From JASHVB01 sp963780805 (lineage in GTDB: Bacteria; Pseudomonadota; Alphaproteobacteria; Acetobacterales; Acetobacteraceae): a stretch of DNA of 64,000 nucleotides. Under the pieces are notes generated by a model. The model made no database searches. It had not been told where the DNA came from and saw only the letters and a program-made list of their open reading frames with translations. The translations under genes and the position numbers were made by a program. Below are positions 37,085 through 46,906 of this stretch, one piece after another; positions within the stretch are counted from its first letter, which is position 1, and the number at the start of each line of letters is the position of its first letter. The stretch is from NCBI GenBank assembly GCA_963780805.1, contig CAWADP010000009.1, positions 1-64,000 on the forward strand, written 5' to 3'.

Positions 37085-37857
37085 CGCCGGCTGCGCCGTC
37101 TTTCTCCCGGCTGCTCACCTTCCGCAGCCTGGTGTGGTACCTGCTGTGGCGCCTGGCCGGGCGCCACGGCACCGTCGCTCTGCGGCTGGCGGGAGGACCC
37201 GTGCTTCTGCTGCGGCCGCGCAGCGCCGGCAACAACGACTACGGCGTCGCCTACGAGATATTCCAACACCGTTACTATGAATGCCCCCGATCCCTGCCGG
37301 TGGAGTTGATCGGCCGCGTCCTGGACCTGGGCGCCAATGTGGGTTTCTCCTGCCTCTGGTGGCTGACGCGATTCCCCGCTGCGGAGGTGATCGCGCTGGA
37401 GCCCCACCCAACCCATTTCGCCCAATGCCGCGCCAATCTGGCCGCGAACGGCATGCTGTCGCGCGTGGATCTGCATCGGGCCGCCGCCGGCACCGAAAAC
37501 CGCCGGATCATGATGAGCGATGCCGGCACCTCGTCGAGCGTGATATCCGGGAGCGTGATTGACGGCACCGGCGGCGGCATTGCGGCGGACATGCTGGATG
37601 TTTTCGCCCTGCTGGCCTCACGGCGCGTGGACCTGATGAAGCTGGACATCGAGGGCGGCGAATACGCGATCCTCGAAGACCAGCGCTTCGCGTCGCTGCA
37701 GGTGCCGTGTGTGGTGATGGAATGGCATGGCGGACCTGAAGGCCGCGATCGGTGTCTGTCCAGGTTTCGCACGCTGGACTATGAGACGCTCGAACTGTTC
37801 GATAACGGGTCGCATGGCATGCTGTGGGCGTTTCGGCACGTACCAACCGTTGACTGA
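37081..37857 (+). CDS. FkbM family methyltransferase
   Basis: 258 residues from the GTG at 37081, which overlaps the flippase stop. Motif I is VLDLGANVGFSCLWWLTRFP near 80-100, then VIALEPHPTHFAQCRANLAA. The FkbM signature LMKLDIEGGEYAILED lies near residue 186. Likely O-methylates a sugar hydroxyl of the EPS repeat unit, by context. The open frame extends far upstream inside wzx, but only the GTG overlap start gives a sensible protein. Confidence 0.88.
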   Translation: MTPAAPSFSRLLTFRSLVWYLLWRLAGRHGTVALRLAGGPVLLLRPRSAGNNDYGVAYEIFQHRYYECPRSLPVELIGRVLDLGANVGFSCLWWLTRFPAAEVIALEPHPTHFAQCRANLAANGMLSRVDLHRAAAGTENRRIMMSDAGTSSSVISGSVIDGTGGGIAADMLDVFALLASRRVDLMKLDIEGGEYAILEDQRFASLQVPCVVMEWHGGPEGRDRCLSRFRTLDYETLELFDNGSHGMLWAFRHVPTVD

Positions 37858-37897
37858 TCGTATCGTGCGACGTCAGAAACCGGGGTGATGCGGCGGC

Positions 37898-38797
37898 ATG
37901 TTCTACAAGTGGCGACGAAGGCTGAAGACCTGGAATTTCGACCGGCACATCGCCGCCGTGATGGAAACGCCGCCATTGCGCGTCGTCGATGCCGGCTGGT
38001 CGATTGTCAGCATGATCAAGAATCGCGACGTGCCGATGTACGTCCTCAGCATCAAGGCATTCTACAAGCATCTGGGCGCCGGCCGAATCATCGGCATCAT
38101 CGACCGCGATATGCCGCAGACGCTGCGCGACACTGTTCGACGCCATGTCGAGGGAATTGAGCTGGTGATTCTCGAGGATCTCGATACCGGCCGATGCCAG
38201 CGCGGCGGCACCTGGGAGCGGCTGGTGTTCCTGCTGGACCGGTCCGCGTCGCAATATGTGATCCAGGTCGATGCCGATGTGTTGGCGGTGGGTCCCGACC
38301 TTGACGAACTGAAGGACTGCATCGCGCGCAACATGGCCTTCACCATCGCTGACGGCGACCAGTTCCGCACCATGCGAGACTCAGCCCGGATCGCTCAGAC
38401 GGCAAGGAATGAGAGGTACGTCGGCATCGCCATCGAGCAATGCTTCGACCGCCATCCCGATTGCGACCGGCTGCGGTACGTCCGTGGGTCCTCCGGCTTG
38501 GCCGGCTTCGCCCGCGGCGGTTTTACCCGCGCGCAGATCGAGGACTTCCACGGCATCATGCAGAACCTGCTGCCAGACCGTTGGCATGAATGGGGATCGG
38601 AGCAATGCGGCTCGAATTTCGCGGTCGCCAACTCACCCGATGCGGTGGCGTTGCCGTATCCGGAGTACGGCAGTTTCGGCCCAGGCATGGAACGCGACCG
38701 CTGCAAGTGCTTCCACTTCATCGGCGCCTACCGTTTCGTCGACGGGTATTTCGCCGCGCGCGGCCAGGAGATCATCCGGCAGCTTAATCCGGCATAG
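37898..38797 (+). CDS. putative glycosyltransferase-like protein (GT-A fold suspected)
   Basis: 299 residues, not assigned to a named family by me. It has a possible DxD metal motif in YVIQVDADVLAVGPDLDELK near 125-145, preceded by IIGIIDRDMPQTLRDTVRRH and followed by YVRGSSGLAGFARGGFTRAQ and WHEWGSEQCGSNFAVANSPD, where the second half looks like an acceptor domain. No signal peptide or TM segment. Last gene of the plus-strand EPS run, 40 bases after the FkbM gene. Sugar transfer is inferred only from the DxD and context. Confidence 0.6.
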   Translation: MFYKWRRRLKTWNFDRHIAAVMETPPLRVVDAGWSIVSMIKNRDVPMYVLSIKAFYKHLGAGRIIGIIDRDMPQTLRDTVRRHVEGIELVILEDLDTGRCQRGGTWERLVFLLDRSASQYVIQVDADVLAVGPDLDELKDCIARNMAFTIADGDQFRTMRDSARIAQTARNERYVGIAIEQCFDRHPDCDRLRYVRGSSGLAGFARGGFTRAQIEDFHGIMQNLLPDRWHEWGSEQCGSNFAVANSPDAVALPYPEYGSFGPGMERDRCKCFHFIGAYRFVDGYFAARGQEIIRQLNPA

Positions 38798-38892
38798 TGT
38801 CGCTTGAGGCCGCACGCCCGCGACTTTTGCCGCGACACACGGAACACCGTTGCGACGGCTCCGACTCTGACAGTTGATGCCCAACCCGGGGT

Positions 38893-38974
38893 GTCATTGC
38901 GAGCGCCGCGAAACAATCGCCCGCGAGCGACGTGCGAACTCTCCGGGAGATTGCTTCGCTGCGCTCGCAATGAC
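38893..38974. repeat. dispersed TCATTGCGAG palindrome
   Basis: GTCATTGCGAGCGCCGCGAA at 38893 is mirrored by GCTTCGCTGCGCTCGCAATG and AC ending at 38974. It lies in the 38798-39103 gap between the EPS genes and the SDR operon. Nothing else was recognised in that gap. Confidence 0.8.
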
Positions 38975-39103
38975 AGGTTCGCCGGTGGTATCCAAGCGCC
39001 ACGATCAATAGAGGTCAGGCGTTGCCTCCTTTTGCCGGGCACCGGATTTGCCGTTCCCGCCCTGCTCCCTTAAAGCAATCATCCAACTGGTAGGAGGCCG
39101 CTC

Positions 39104-39880
39104 ATGCCAAGCCTGGCCGGCAAGGCGATCATCGTGACCGGCGCCAGCCGCGGCATTGGCGCCGCCGCGGCCGCGGCGTTGGGTAAGGCCGGTGCCAGCC
39201 TGATGCTCGCCGCGCGTGACGGCGCCCAGGCCGACGCCGTCGCTCAATCCATCGCCCGCGACGGCGGCAACGCGACGGCGCTCGCCTGCGACGTTTCCGA
39301 CTGGACCGCCGTCCGGCATCTGATAGCCGAAACCCGGCAGCGCTTCGGCAGGATCGACGCGCTGATCAACAACGCCGGCGTCATCGAGCCGATCGCCGCT
39401 ACCGCCGACAGCGACCCCGCGGCATGGTCGCGCAACATCCAGATCAACCTGGTCGGCGCCTACCACACCATCCGAGCCGTGCTGCCACCGATGATCGCGG
39501 CCGGCGGCGGCACCATCGTCAACGTCTCCTCCGGTGCCGCGCATAACCCGCTGGAGGGTTGGAGCGCCTATTGCGCCGCCAAGGCCGGCCTCGCCATGCT
39601 GACCCGCGCCATCGCGCAAGAGCATGCGGCGCAGGGCATCCGCGTATTCGGCTTTCAGCCCGGCATCACCGATACCGACATGCAGGTGATCATCCGCGCC
39701 TCCGGCGTGAACCCGGTCAGCAAGATCCCCCGCGAGAACCTGACTCCTGTCGCGCATCCCGCCGCCGCGATCGTTTATCTCTGCACCAACGCCGCCGATG
39801 ACCTGACCGGCAACGAATTCAGCCTGCGCGACGAAGCGTTCCGTGGCCGCCTGAATTCTCATGACCCCCACCTGACATGA
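39104..39880 (+). CDS. SDR family NAD(P)-dependent oxidoreductase
   Basis: 258-residue classical short-chain dehydrogenase. Cofactor motif is VTGASRGIGAAAAAAL (TGxxxGIG), NNAGV is near residue 90, the catalytic Ser is in VNVSSGAAHNP and YCAAKAGL is the YxxxK pair. The Gly motif followed by Ala-Arg-Asp (LAARDG) leaves NAD/NADP preference open. A good ribosome site (GGTAGGAGGCCGCTC) precedes the ATG. It is first in an operon with a CoA transferase and M20 peptidase. The C-terminus runs into a 16-base tandem repeat. The substrate is unknown. Confidence 0.92.
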   Translation: MPSLAGKAIIVTGASRGIGAAAAAALGKAGASLMLAARDGAQADAVAQSIARDGGNATALACDVSDWTAVRHLIAETRQRFGRIDALINNAGVIEPIAATADSDPAAWSRNIQINLVGAYHTIRAVLPPMIAAGGGTIVNVSSGAAHNPLEGWSAYCAAKAGLAMLTRAIAQEHAAQGIRVFGFQPGITDTDMQVIIRASGVNPVSKIPRENLTPVAHPAAAIVYLCTNAADDLTGNEFSLRDEAFRGRLNSHDPHLT

Positions 39881-39891
39881 CCCCCACCTGA
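39860..39891. repeat. 16-base tandem duplication at the SDR/CoA-transferase junction
   Basis: CATGACCCCCACCTGA is present twice (39860-39875, 39876-39891) and begins a third time as CATGACC, where the ATG is the CoA-transferase start. The first copy supplies the SDR's last residues, and its second half carries the stop. Each copy encodes ATG-ACC-CCC-ACC-TGA, a four-residue mini-ORF. Confidence 0.85.
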
Positions 39892-39892
39892 C

Positions 39893-41039
39893 ATGACCGA
39901 AGGCCCATTGCACGGGGTGAAGGTGATCGAGGTCGGCCAGGCGCTGGCCGGCCCCCTTGCGGGCGTGATCCTCGCCGACCTCGGCGCCGACGTGATAAAG
40001 GTGGAGAAACCGGATGGCGGCGACGACGCGCGTCTGTGGGGTCCCCCTTTCGTCGACAGGCGCCGCGCTGATCTTCCACGCGATCAACCGCGGCAAGCGC
40101 TCCATCGCGCTCGACATCAAGAACCCGGCCGACATCGCCACGCTGACGGCCCTGGCGCGCGAGGCCGACATCCTGATCCAGAACCTGCGGCCGGGCATCG
40201 TCGATGCCGCCGGTATCGGGCCCGACGCCATGCTGGCCGCCAATCCGCGGCTGATCTATTGCTCCATCTGGGCGTTCGGCTATCAGGGGCCGCTGCGCCT
40301 CGCGCCCGGCTTCGATCCGCTGCTCCAGGCTTATGCCGGGGTCATGACCCTGACCGGCCGGCCAGACGATCCCCCCACCTTCTGCGCCCCCGCGATCAAC
40401 GATACCGCCACCGGCATGTGGTGCGCGATCGGCGCGCTGGCCGCATTGCAGCAGCGCCAGCACACCGGCAAGGGTTGCGTCATCGACACGTCCTTGTTCG
40501 AGAGCGCCGTGCACTGGGTCGGTTCGCCGCTCGCCGCTTATCTGCACACGGGCGACCTGCCGAAGCGCCACGGCACCGGCAGCGGCGTGCTGACGCCCTA
40601 CCAGACGTTCGCCACCGCCGACCGCCCGATCTGCATCGCCGCCGGCAACGACCGGCTGTTCGTGAAAATGGCGCGTGCGATGGGCCATGGCGAATGGCCC
40701 TCCGACCCGCGCTTCGCCGACAATCGCCAGCGCACCGCCCACCGCGCCGCACTGGTCGCCGCCATGCAGCCGGTGCTGTCGACTCGCTCGCGCCAGGACT
40801 GGCTTGGCATCCTGGGCGAGGCCGGCGTGCCTGCCGCGCCGGTAAACGATATCGCCAGCCTTGCCGAGTCCGACCAACTGCAGGCGATGGACATGCTGCG
40901 CACGTTGCCCGACAGCGACGTGCGCGTCACGGGCCTGCCCATCAGCTTCGACCGCCAACGCCCGCAGCCCCGCCGCGCCGCCCCGAAACTCGGCGAGCAT
41001 GCGGCGGACATCCTTGATCGACCGGAGAGACCCGTATGA
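39893..41039 (+). CDS. CaiB/BaiF family CoA transferase, frameshifted
   Basis: Family III CoA-transferase, about 381 residues, forming interlocked dimers. Features: MTEGPLHGVKVIEVGQALAG, LADLGADVIKVEKPDGGDDA, LNRGKRS-like INRGKRSIALDIKNP, the catalytic Asp in CVIDTSLFES, and LYCSIWAFGYQGP-like text. The first 45 codons are in one register. A one-base change near 40040 (after GPPFV) shifts to the frame carrying the rest, which ends at the TGA 41037-41039 overlapping the next ATG. Acyl donor and acceptor unknown. Confidence 0.88.
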
Positions 41040-42196
41040 CCGACACCATTGACCGCGCGCGCCGCTACCAGGACGAACTCACCGAATTCCGCCGCGACAT
41101 TCACGCGCATCCCGAACTCGGTCTGGAGGAGCACCGCACCGCCGAACGCGTCGCCGGCAAGTTGGCGGAGTGGGGCATCGAGGTGCATCGCGGCGTCGGC
41201 AAGACCGGTGTGGTCGGCGTGCTGCGCAATGGCGACGGCCCCTCGATCGGCCTGCGCGCCGACATGGACGCGCTGGCGATGGAGGAGCAAACGAACCTGC
41301 CGTACAGTAGCCGGAACCAGGGGAGGATGCACGCGTGCGGCCATGACGGCCACACCACCATGTTGCTCGGCGCGGCGAAGTACCTGTCGGATAACCGTAA
41401 CTTCAAAGGCACGGTAAACTTCATCTTCCAGCCCGGCGAAGAAGGCGCCGGCGGCGCGTTGGCGATGCTGGAGGACAAGTTGTTCGAACGTTTTCCGTGC
41501 GACGCAATCTTCGGCATGCACAATCGGCCCGGTATGCCGGTGGGGCAGTTCGGCATCACGCCCGGTTTGGCCATGGCCGGGGCCGCGAGGTTCGACATCG
41601 TCATCACGGGCAAGGGCGGCCACAGCGCGCGGCCGGAAGTAGCGATCGACCCGGTGCTGGCGGCGTTCCACATCGGCGCCGCGCTTCAATCGATCGTGTC
41701 GCGCAACGTGGCGCCGCAGGACGTCGCCGTGCTCAGCATCACTCGCATGCAGGGCGGCGATGCGTATAACGTGATCCCGCAGACGGCGACGCTCGGCGGC
41801 ACTGTGCGCGCGTTCAAGAACGAGACGATGCAGCTTGTCGATAGCAACATGAAGCGGCTCGCGAGCAACATCGCGGCTGGCTTCGGCGCTGAGGCGACGG
41901 TGAATTTCGAAGTGGTCTTCGTGCCATTGGTGAACGATGTGAAGCATGCGCGGGATCTCGCCGATGCCGCGGCGGGCTTGGTCGGTGATGTGAAGGTAGA
42001 CCGCAACAAGCCACCCGCCAATGCGTCGGAGGATTTCAGTTTCATGCTGGAGAAGGTGCCCGGCGCCTATATCAACCTCGGCAACGGTGAGGACAGCGCG
42101 CCAGTGCACCACCCTGCCTATAATTTCAACGACGCAGCGATCCCCTACGGCGTCGCCCTGTTCGCCGATATCGTGGAGCGCAAGCTGGCGAAGTGA
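41036..42196 (+). CDS. M20 family metallopeptidase/amidohydrolase
   Basis: 386 residues, hippurate hydrolase/IAA-amino-acid hydrolase-like. Metal sites: Cys/His in MHACGHDGHTTMLLGA near 98-113, QPGEEGAGGA with the general base and ligand Glu near 138, His in IFGMHNRPGMPVGQFG and the C-terminal His in SAPVHHPAYNFND. The dimerisation domain carries GKGGHSARPE. It overlaps the CoA transferase by 4 bases (ATGA). Likely deacylates an N-acyl amino acid; the operon pairs it with acyl-CoA chemistry. Confidence 0.93.
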   Translation: MTDTIDRARRYQDELTEFRRDIHAHPELGLEEHRTAERVAGKLAEWGIEVHRGVGKTGVVGVLRNGDGPSIGLRADMDALAMEEQTNLPYSSRNQGRMHACGHDGHTTMLLGAAKYLSDNRNFKGTVNFIFQPGEEGAGGALAMLEDKLFERFPCDAIFGMHNRPGMPVGQFGITPGLAMAGAARFDIVITGKGGHSARPEVAIDPVLAAFHIGAALQSIVSRNVAPQDVAVLSITRMQGGDAYNVIPQTATLGGTVRAFKNETMQLVDSNMKRLASNIAAGFGAEATVNFEVVFVPLVNDVKHARDLADAAAGLVGDVKVDRNKPPANASEDFSFMLEKVPGAYINLGNGEDSAPVHHPAYNFNDAAIPYGVALFADIVERKLAK

Positions 42197-42199
42197 CGG

Positions 42200-42375
42200 G
42201 TTTCTGTCATTGCGAGGCGGATTTCTGTCTTTGCGAGAGGGGTTTCTGTGCGAGACGGCGAGACGGGTGTCTGTCATCGCGCGCATTGCGAGGAGCGGAG
42301 CGACGAAGCAATCTCCAACGGGTAGCGCACGACTATTTCGCGCCCCACCGTTGGGATTGCTTCCTCGGGCGTGAC
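42200..42375. repeat. degenerate cluster of TCATTGCGAG repeats
   Basis: Between the M20 gene and the convergent PHA-synthase-like gene. TTTCTGTCATTGCGAG, TTTCTGTCTTTGCGAG and a third broken unit recur every 23-27 bases. Then comes a palindrome copy CATTGCGAGGAGCGGAGCGA...GAAGCAATCTCC, and an inverted arm near 42355. It looks like one element extended by local slippage. Confidence 0.7.
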
Positions 42376-42442
42376 AGTTCTTCACCGGCTCACGGCGGTC
42401 CGGCCGCCAGGCCGGTGGTACACTCGCAATGAAAGCAGCTCG

Positions 42443-43862
42443 CTAAACCCCTAGCAGCCACTCTCGGAACGGCCGCCACAGCACGCGTTCCGCGCTGTGG
42501 CCGGCGGCCATGCCGATGTGGCCGGCGGCGGGTTCGATCAATTCCGCGCCCCCGATGAGCGCCGCCAGCGGCCGCGCGGATTCCGGCGGCACGATCCGAT
42601 CCCGTCCCGGCGCGGCGACCAGGCAGGGCAGGCGCAGCGCTCCCGGATCAACCGGTAACCCCGCGATCCGCCATTCGCCTCGGGCCGGCGTGTTGGCGCC
42701 ATACCACCCGCCCAGGCACTCCCGCGCCACCGGGGCTGCCAGCGGCACACCGTCGTTCAGCCAATCCTCCAACGCAACGAACAGTTTCGCGCGCTCGCTG
42801 GCGGGGTCCTGGCGCGCGAAGCTGCGGTATTTGTCCGCAACCCCCCAGGGGTCGAGCAATGCAAACAGCACCTGCAGCATATCGATCGGCAAGGTGTCGT
42901 TGAATGCCAGCGCCGGTTCGATTAGCGGCAGCATGTCGGCCGCCTGCATCGCCACCGTCGGGTCGGGCGCATGGAAATCCCAGGGCGCCGCCAGCAGCGC
43001 CAGCGCGCGCACCAGGTCGGGCCGCCGCTGCGCCGCCGCCACCGCCAGCGTGCCACCCATGCAGTAGCCGGCCAGCACCGTGGCGGGACCGGCCGCCGCC
43101 ATCGCTCGTTCCAGCCGGCCGGCGACGTAGTCGGTCATGGTGAAGCGGCGCTCGGCCTCGCCCGGCCAGCCCCAGTCCAGCAGCAGCGGGTGCGCGCCAT
43201 TCACCGCCAGCCAGCGCAGCATGGAATGGCCCGGCGCCAGGTCCAGCACGTACGCGCGGTTCACCAAGCTGGGCACGAACAACACGCGCGGGCCATCGCC
43301 GCCATAGTCCAGCAGGCGGCTGCCGCCCTCCTGCCAGATGGTTGGCGGATCGGGCAGATCGCGGGACCAGGGGTGACGACGGTAGGCGGCGATGCCCTCA
43401 ATCAGGGCGGCGTCCTGGCGCAGCGTCTCCTGCCACACCACGCCGGGGAAGGCGCCGGCCGCGCCCGCTTCCAGGGCGTCGCGGACCGCTGCCGCGATCG
43501 CCTCGTTCGAGTTCGGCCAGGCGTGCTTCCAGTTCAGCGATGCGGCGCGTGAGGCGCTCGATCGCAGCATCGCGAGCGTCAGATGCAGCAGCAGCGGCCG
43601 CGGCCCCCGTCGTTGCAGCGGCGCCGTCACGGGGAGGGTTGGCCCGGGGTGCGGGGTACACGGGCCCGGACTGTTGCGGCACCGTCCGCAGCATGCCCGC
43701 CGCCGCCGCGGCCCAGACCCGCAGTATGGCCTGCCAGGTCTCCTGCGCCTCGCGGTCCGTCGCCAGCCCCGCCAGTTCGCTCTGCCACAGCGTGATCCAG
43801 TCCTGCGCCAGCTTCCGCAGGTCGAGGTCCGCGGCTTCGTCCCGGCCCGGGCCGTCGCTCAT
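42443..43862 (-). CDS. PHA synthase-like alpha/beta hydrolase with PhaE-like N-terminus, frameshifted
   Basis: The hydrolase part has GYCMGGTLAVAAAQ (PhaC-type Cys nucleophile in GxCxGG), an acid in APGRDRIVPPESA and His in PAAGHIGMAAG. It also carries the synthase-like GGSRLLDYGGDGPRVLFVPS and LLLDWGWPGEAER. The N-terminal part, from the ATG at 43862, is a 150-residue region with an Ala-rich linker and a coiled coil (AIERLTRRIAELEARLAELE). The register changes near 43508 where the two meet. Family PHA synthases polymerise hydroxyacyl-CoA; this one is short for class I, so depolymerase or an atypical synthase remain options. Divergent from phaR, which supports a PHA role. Confidence 0.75.
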
Positions 43863-44013
43863 GCGTCATTCGCCCTCCTCTGCGCGGGCGGAACATAGGA
43901 GCGCCATGGCTTCTGCGGAACGGCAAACCGCGCTGCACTGCGGAAAGGCCCTTCGCAATCGCGGCATAGGCGGGCATGGTAGCGTCAAGCGCAACCGCCG
44001 CGAGGACACTCCA

Positions 44014-44622
44014 ATGGCCGACGACGTCCACATCGCGCCCGAGACGAAGACAGCCGAGCCGCCGGTCGTGGTGAAGAAATATGCCAACCGCCGGCTGTAC
44101 GATACCCGCAGCTCCAGCTACATCACCCTCGACAACCTGGCGGAGATGGTGCGCCAGGGTCGCGACTTCGTGGTGTACGACGCCAAGACCGGCGAGGACA
44201 TCACCCGCGGCGTGCTCACCCAGATCATCGTCGAGGAGGAGGGCAAGGGCCGCAGCCTGCTGCCCACGGCATTCCTGCGCCAGCTCATCGGCTTCTACGG
44301 CGACCAGATGCAGAGCCTGGTGCCGAAATATCTGGAGCAAGCGATGGCGGCGTTCGCGCAGCAGCAGGAGCAGGTGCGGGCGGCGATGCAGAAGACGATG
44401 GGGTCCGTGGGAACGTTGTTCCCGTTTGGCAACATGGAAGAGGTCAGCCGCCAGAACATGGCGATGATGGAACGGGCATTCAGTCTGTTCTCGCCGTTCT
44501 ACCGGCCGACGGGCGAAGGGCCGGGCGCACGCCCGGACGCGGCAAACGAAATGGACTCGCTGCGGGCAGAGGTGGAGCGGCTGCGCGAGGAACTGGCGGC
44601 AGCGAAGCGCGCGAAGAACTAG
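44014..44622 (+). CDS. phaR: polyhydroxyalkanoate synthesis repressor PhaR
   Basis: DNA- and PHB-binding repressor, 202 residues. The diagnostic PHB/PHA accumulation regulator domain is VVVKKYANRRLYDTRSSSYI then TLDNLAEMVRQGRDFVVYDA and KTGEDITRGVLTQIIVEEE. A Gln/Met-rich middle follows and a C-terminal coiled coil (EMDSLRAEVERLREELAAAK). The start is the ATG at 44014. Divergent from the PHA-synthase-like gene across 43863-44013, where its operator would be expected. Confidence 0.93.
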   Translation: MADDVHIAPETKTAEPPVVVKKYANRRLYDTRSSSYITLDNLAEMVRQGRDFVVYDAKTGEDITRGVLTQIIVEEEGKGRSLLPTAFLRQLIGFYGDQMQSLVPKYLEQAMAAFAQQQEQVRAAMQKTMGSVGTLFPFGNMEEVSRQNMAMMERAFSLFSPFYRPTGEGPGARPDAANEMDSLRAEVERLREELAAAKRAKN

Positions 44623-44907
44623 GGCTCCAGTTGTACGGCTGAAGTGGCACATCACACGCGGCGGTGATCAACGGCCTCGCCACCCGCGTGGTTCTCCGCA
44701 GCTATCGGCGGCGCAACCGTGTTAAAGACAGGCTTCACGCTGGAAGATGCCTGAGCAATCGCGGGACCGTGAAGCGCGCTGCGGCGCATCAATGGCCCGT
44801 GAGAGGTGCAGTCTTGACTTGCTCTGCCGTCCCGTTGCGATAATTCCTTAGTCCCGTTCTCGCAATAGAGAACGGTTGTCCTGCAACGTGCACGGAGGGA
44901 GTGGGCA

Positions 44908-46675
44908 ATGCTCACTTTGGGGATCGCTGGCCTCGCGAATGTCACCAGTTTCCTCGAGCAGCGCTTCCCGCGGCAGATGGCGCAGGATTCGCGTGTTGTG
45001 CAGGGCATGGATGCCGCGGCTGCGCTGTTGCTGGACGGCAAGGTGCTGGCCGCGGTTTCGGAGGAACGCTTCGACCGCAACAAGAAAAGCGGGGCGTTCC
45101 CGTTTCAGGCCATTCGCTATTGCCTGAGCACGGCCGGCGCAACGCTGGCTGAAGTGGGCGACGTCTGCTGCAACTTCAATTTCGGCCGTTATCGCCCGAT
45201 CTACGCGGCGGACGATCTGGCGCGGGCCTATTGGCAGGAATGCCTGGCGCCCGACGCGATTTTCGGCCTGCTGAAAGCGCAGTTCCGTCCCGGTAGCGCC
45301 ACGCGCTTCCACCCGGTGGACCACCACGACGCCCATCTGCACGCCGCCCTGGCGAGCTGCGAGTTCGATCAAGGCCTTGGGGTCGTGATGGACGCCGCCG
45401 GGGAGATCGGTTCGACGTCGGTTTACTCGTTGCAGGGGTCGAAGATCGCACGCCTCGTGCGGTATCCGGTCACGCAGTCGCTTGGCGTGTTCTATTCGCT
45501 GGTCACGCAATTCCTCGGCTATGCCTTCAACGAGGACGAATATAAGGTGATGGGCCTCGCCAGTTTCGGCGACCCGGGGCGCTATCGCGCCGTATTTCCG
45601 GTCCGCGATCCGTCTCGGCGCCGAAGGCAGCATCGAAATTACCCGGTCTGACGCTGAATCGCAGCTTTGCCGACGGACTGTTCTTTACCGCTAGCGCCGC
45701 CGCACTGGCCGAGGGATTGGGAATCGACGGCCGCAATTGCGCGCACATGAAGTCCGCGCCGATATCAGCGCCGCCCTGCAGGAACGCTTCAAGGAAGCCT
45801 TGTTCCATATCTGCGGCCACTATCAGAAACAAACCAAGGCAACGAACCTGCTGCTGAGCGGAGGCTGTGCGGAAAACTGTGCCGCGATCGGCGAACTCCG
45901 GTCCAGCGGCATGTTCGAGCGTATTCACGTTGCCTATGCCTCCGGCGATGAGGGAACGGCGCTGGGTGCTGCCGCCGCGCACGTGTTTGCGACCGGGGCG
46001 CCGCTCGCATTTGGCCGGCGTCATGCCGTTCTTCGGTCCGGCGCCGCACCTGGCACCGCGTGCGCGCGATCGTCGCCCGGAACCCGGCGCTGGCCCTGTG
46101 ACGAATTCGCCGAAGAGCAGCAGATGCTGGATGCCGCCGCCGCCGACATTGCCGCCGACAGGATTGTCGCGCTGTGCCACGGACGGATGGAATTCGGCGC
46201 GCGTGCCCTGGGGAACCGCAGTCTGCTCGCATTGCCCTCGAAAGCAGCGAACAAGGACCGTATCAACCTGGCGATCAAGAAGCGGCAGAACTACCGTCCC
46301 TTCGCACCGGCCGTCACCGCCGAGGACGCGCATCACTACTTCGTCCTGAATGCCGGCGAGGAATATCCGTATATGACCATGCTGACCCGCGTGCGGGAGG
46401 AAGCGCAGGCGTTGCTGCCCGCGGTCACGCACGTGGATGGCACCGCGCGGGTGCAGACCGTGTGCCGGGAGCACAACGCGCAATTCTATTACCTGCTGTC
46501 GCGGCTCAAGGCGCTGACAGGCATGCCGGTGGTACTGAACACCAGCTACAACGTGAACCACCAGCCGATCGTGTGCACGGAAGCCGAGGCGATCGATACG
46601 TTCGTGGAAATGGGCATCGACGCGCTATACCTCGCGAACGCGCAAGTGACGATGAAAAATCTCTCGCCCCGTTGA
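44908..46675 (+). CDS. carbamoyltransferase, NodU/CmcH family, frameshifted
   Basis: Transfers a carbamoyl group from carbamoyl phosphate via carbamoyl-AMP to a hydroxyl or amine of a small molecule. The N-terminal Kae1-like domain has LGIAGLANVTSFLE, SEERFDRNKKSGAFP, the metal motif HPVDHHDAHLHAAL and YKVMGLASFGDPGRY. The C-terminal domain has HGRMEFGARALGNRSLLALP, KKRQNYRPFAPAV and MPVVLNTSYNVNHQPIVCTE. The register changes near 45610, 45730, 46020 and 46100. The ATG at 44908 has GGAGGGAGTGGGCA before it. First gene of a four-gene cluster. Confidence 0.87.
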
Positions 46676-46801
46676 GGGGTTCGGCCGCGAAGCGGACCAG
46701 TTGGGCCGGGGCAAGGCTGCTACGGACGGCGGTTGCTTGCACGCCTCTTCCCGCCTCGGTCCGCCCTGCGGTGCAAGCCCCCTCAAGGGGAGGGGAGGTC
46801 C
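46676..46801. repeat. GGGG-type dispersed palindrome between the carbamoyltransferase and ligase
   Basis: TTGAGGGGTTCGGCCGCGAA at 46671-46690 and the inverted GCAAGCCCCCTCAAGGGGAG near 46780 form a loose palindrome with GCGGACCAG/CTCGGTCCGC as inner arms. It is related to the 17414 and 55844 elements. It separates the carbamoyltransferase from the ligase; no terminator T tract. Confidence 0.65.
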
Positions 46802-46906
46802 TTTGCTTTTGATGTACATCTTCACGTTCACGTCTGTCACCGGCACCTGATTGGAACTGATTCCCACAGTGTAATAGCTAGGCTCGGACAAGATCGGGAC
46901 TGCGGC

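Noticed and set aside
42200..42375. CRISPR array from regularly spaced TTTCTGTCATTGCGAG
   Set aside because: Repeats are too degenerate, spacing is 23-27 bases with related spacers, and no cas genes are present; it is a slipped dispersed repeat.
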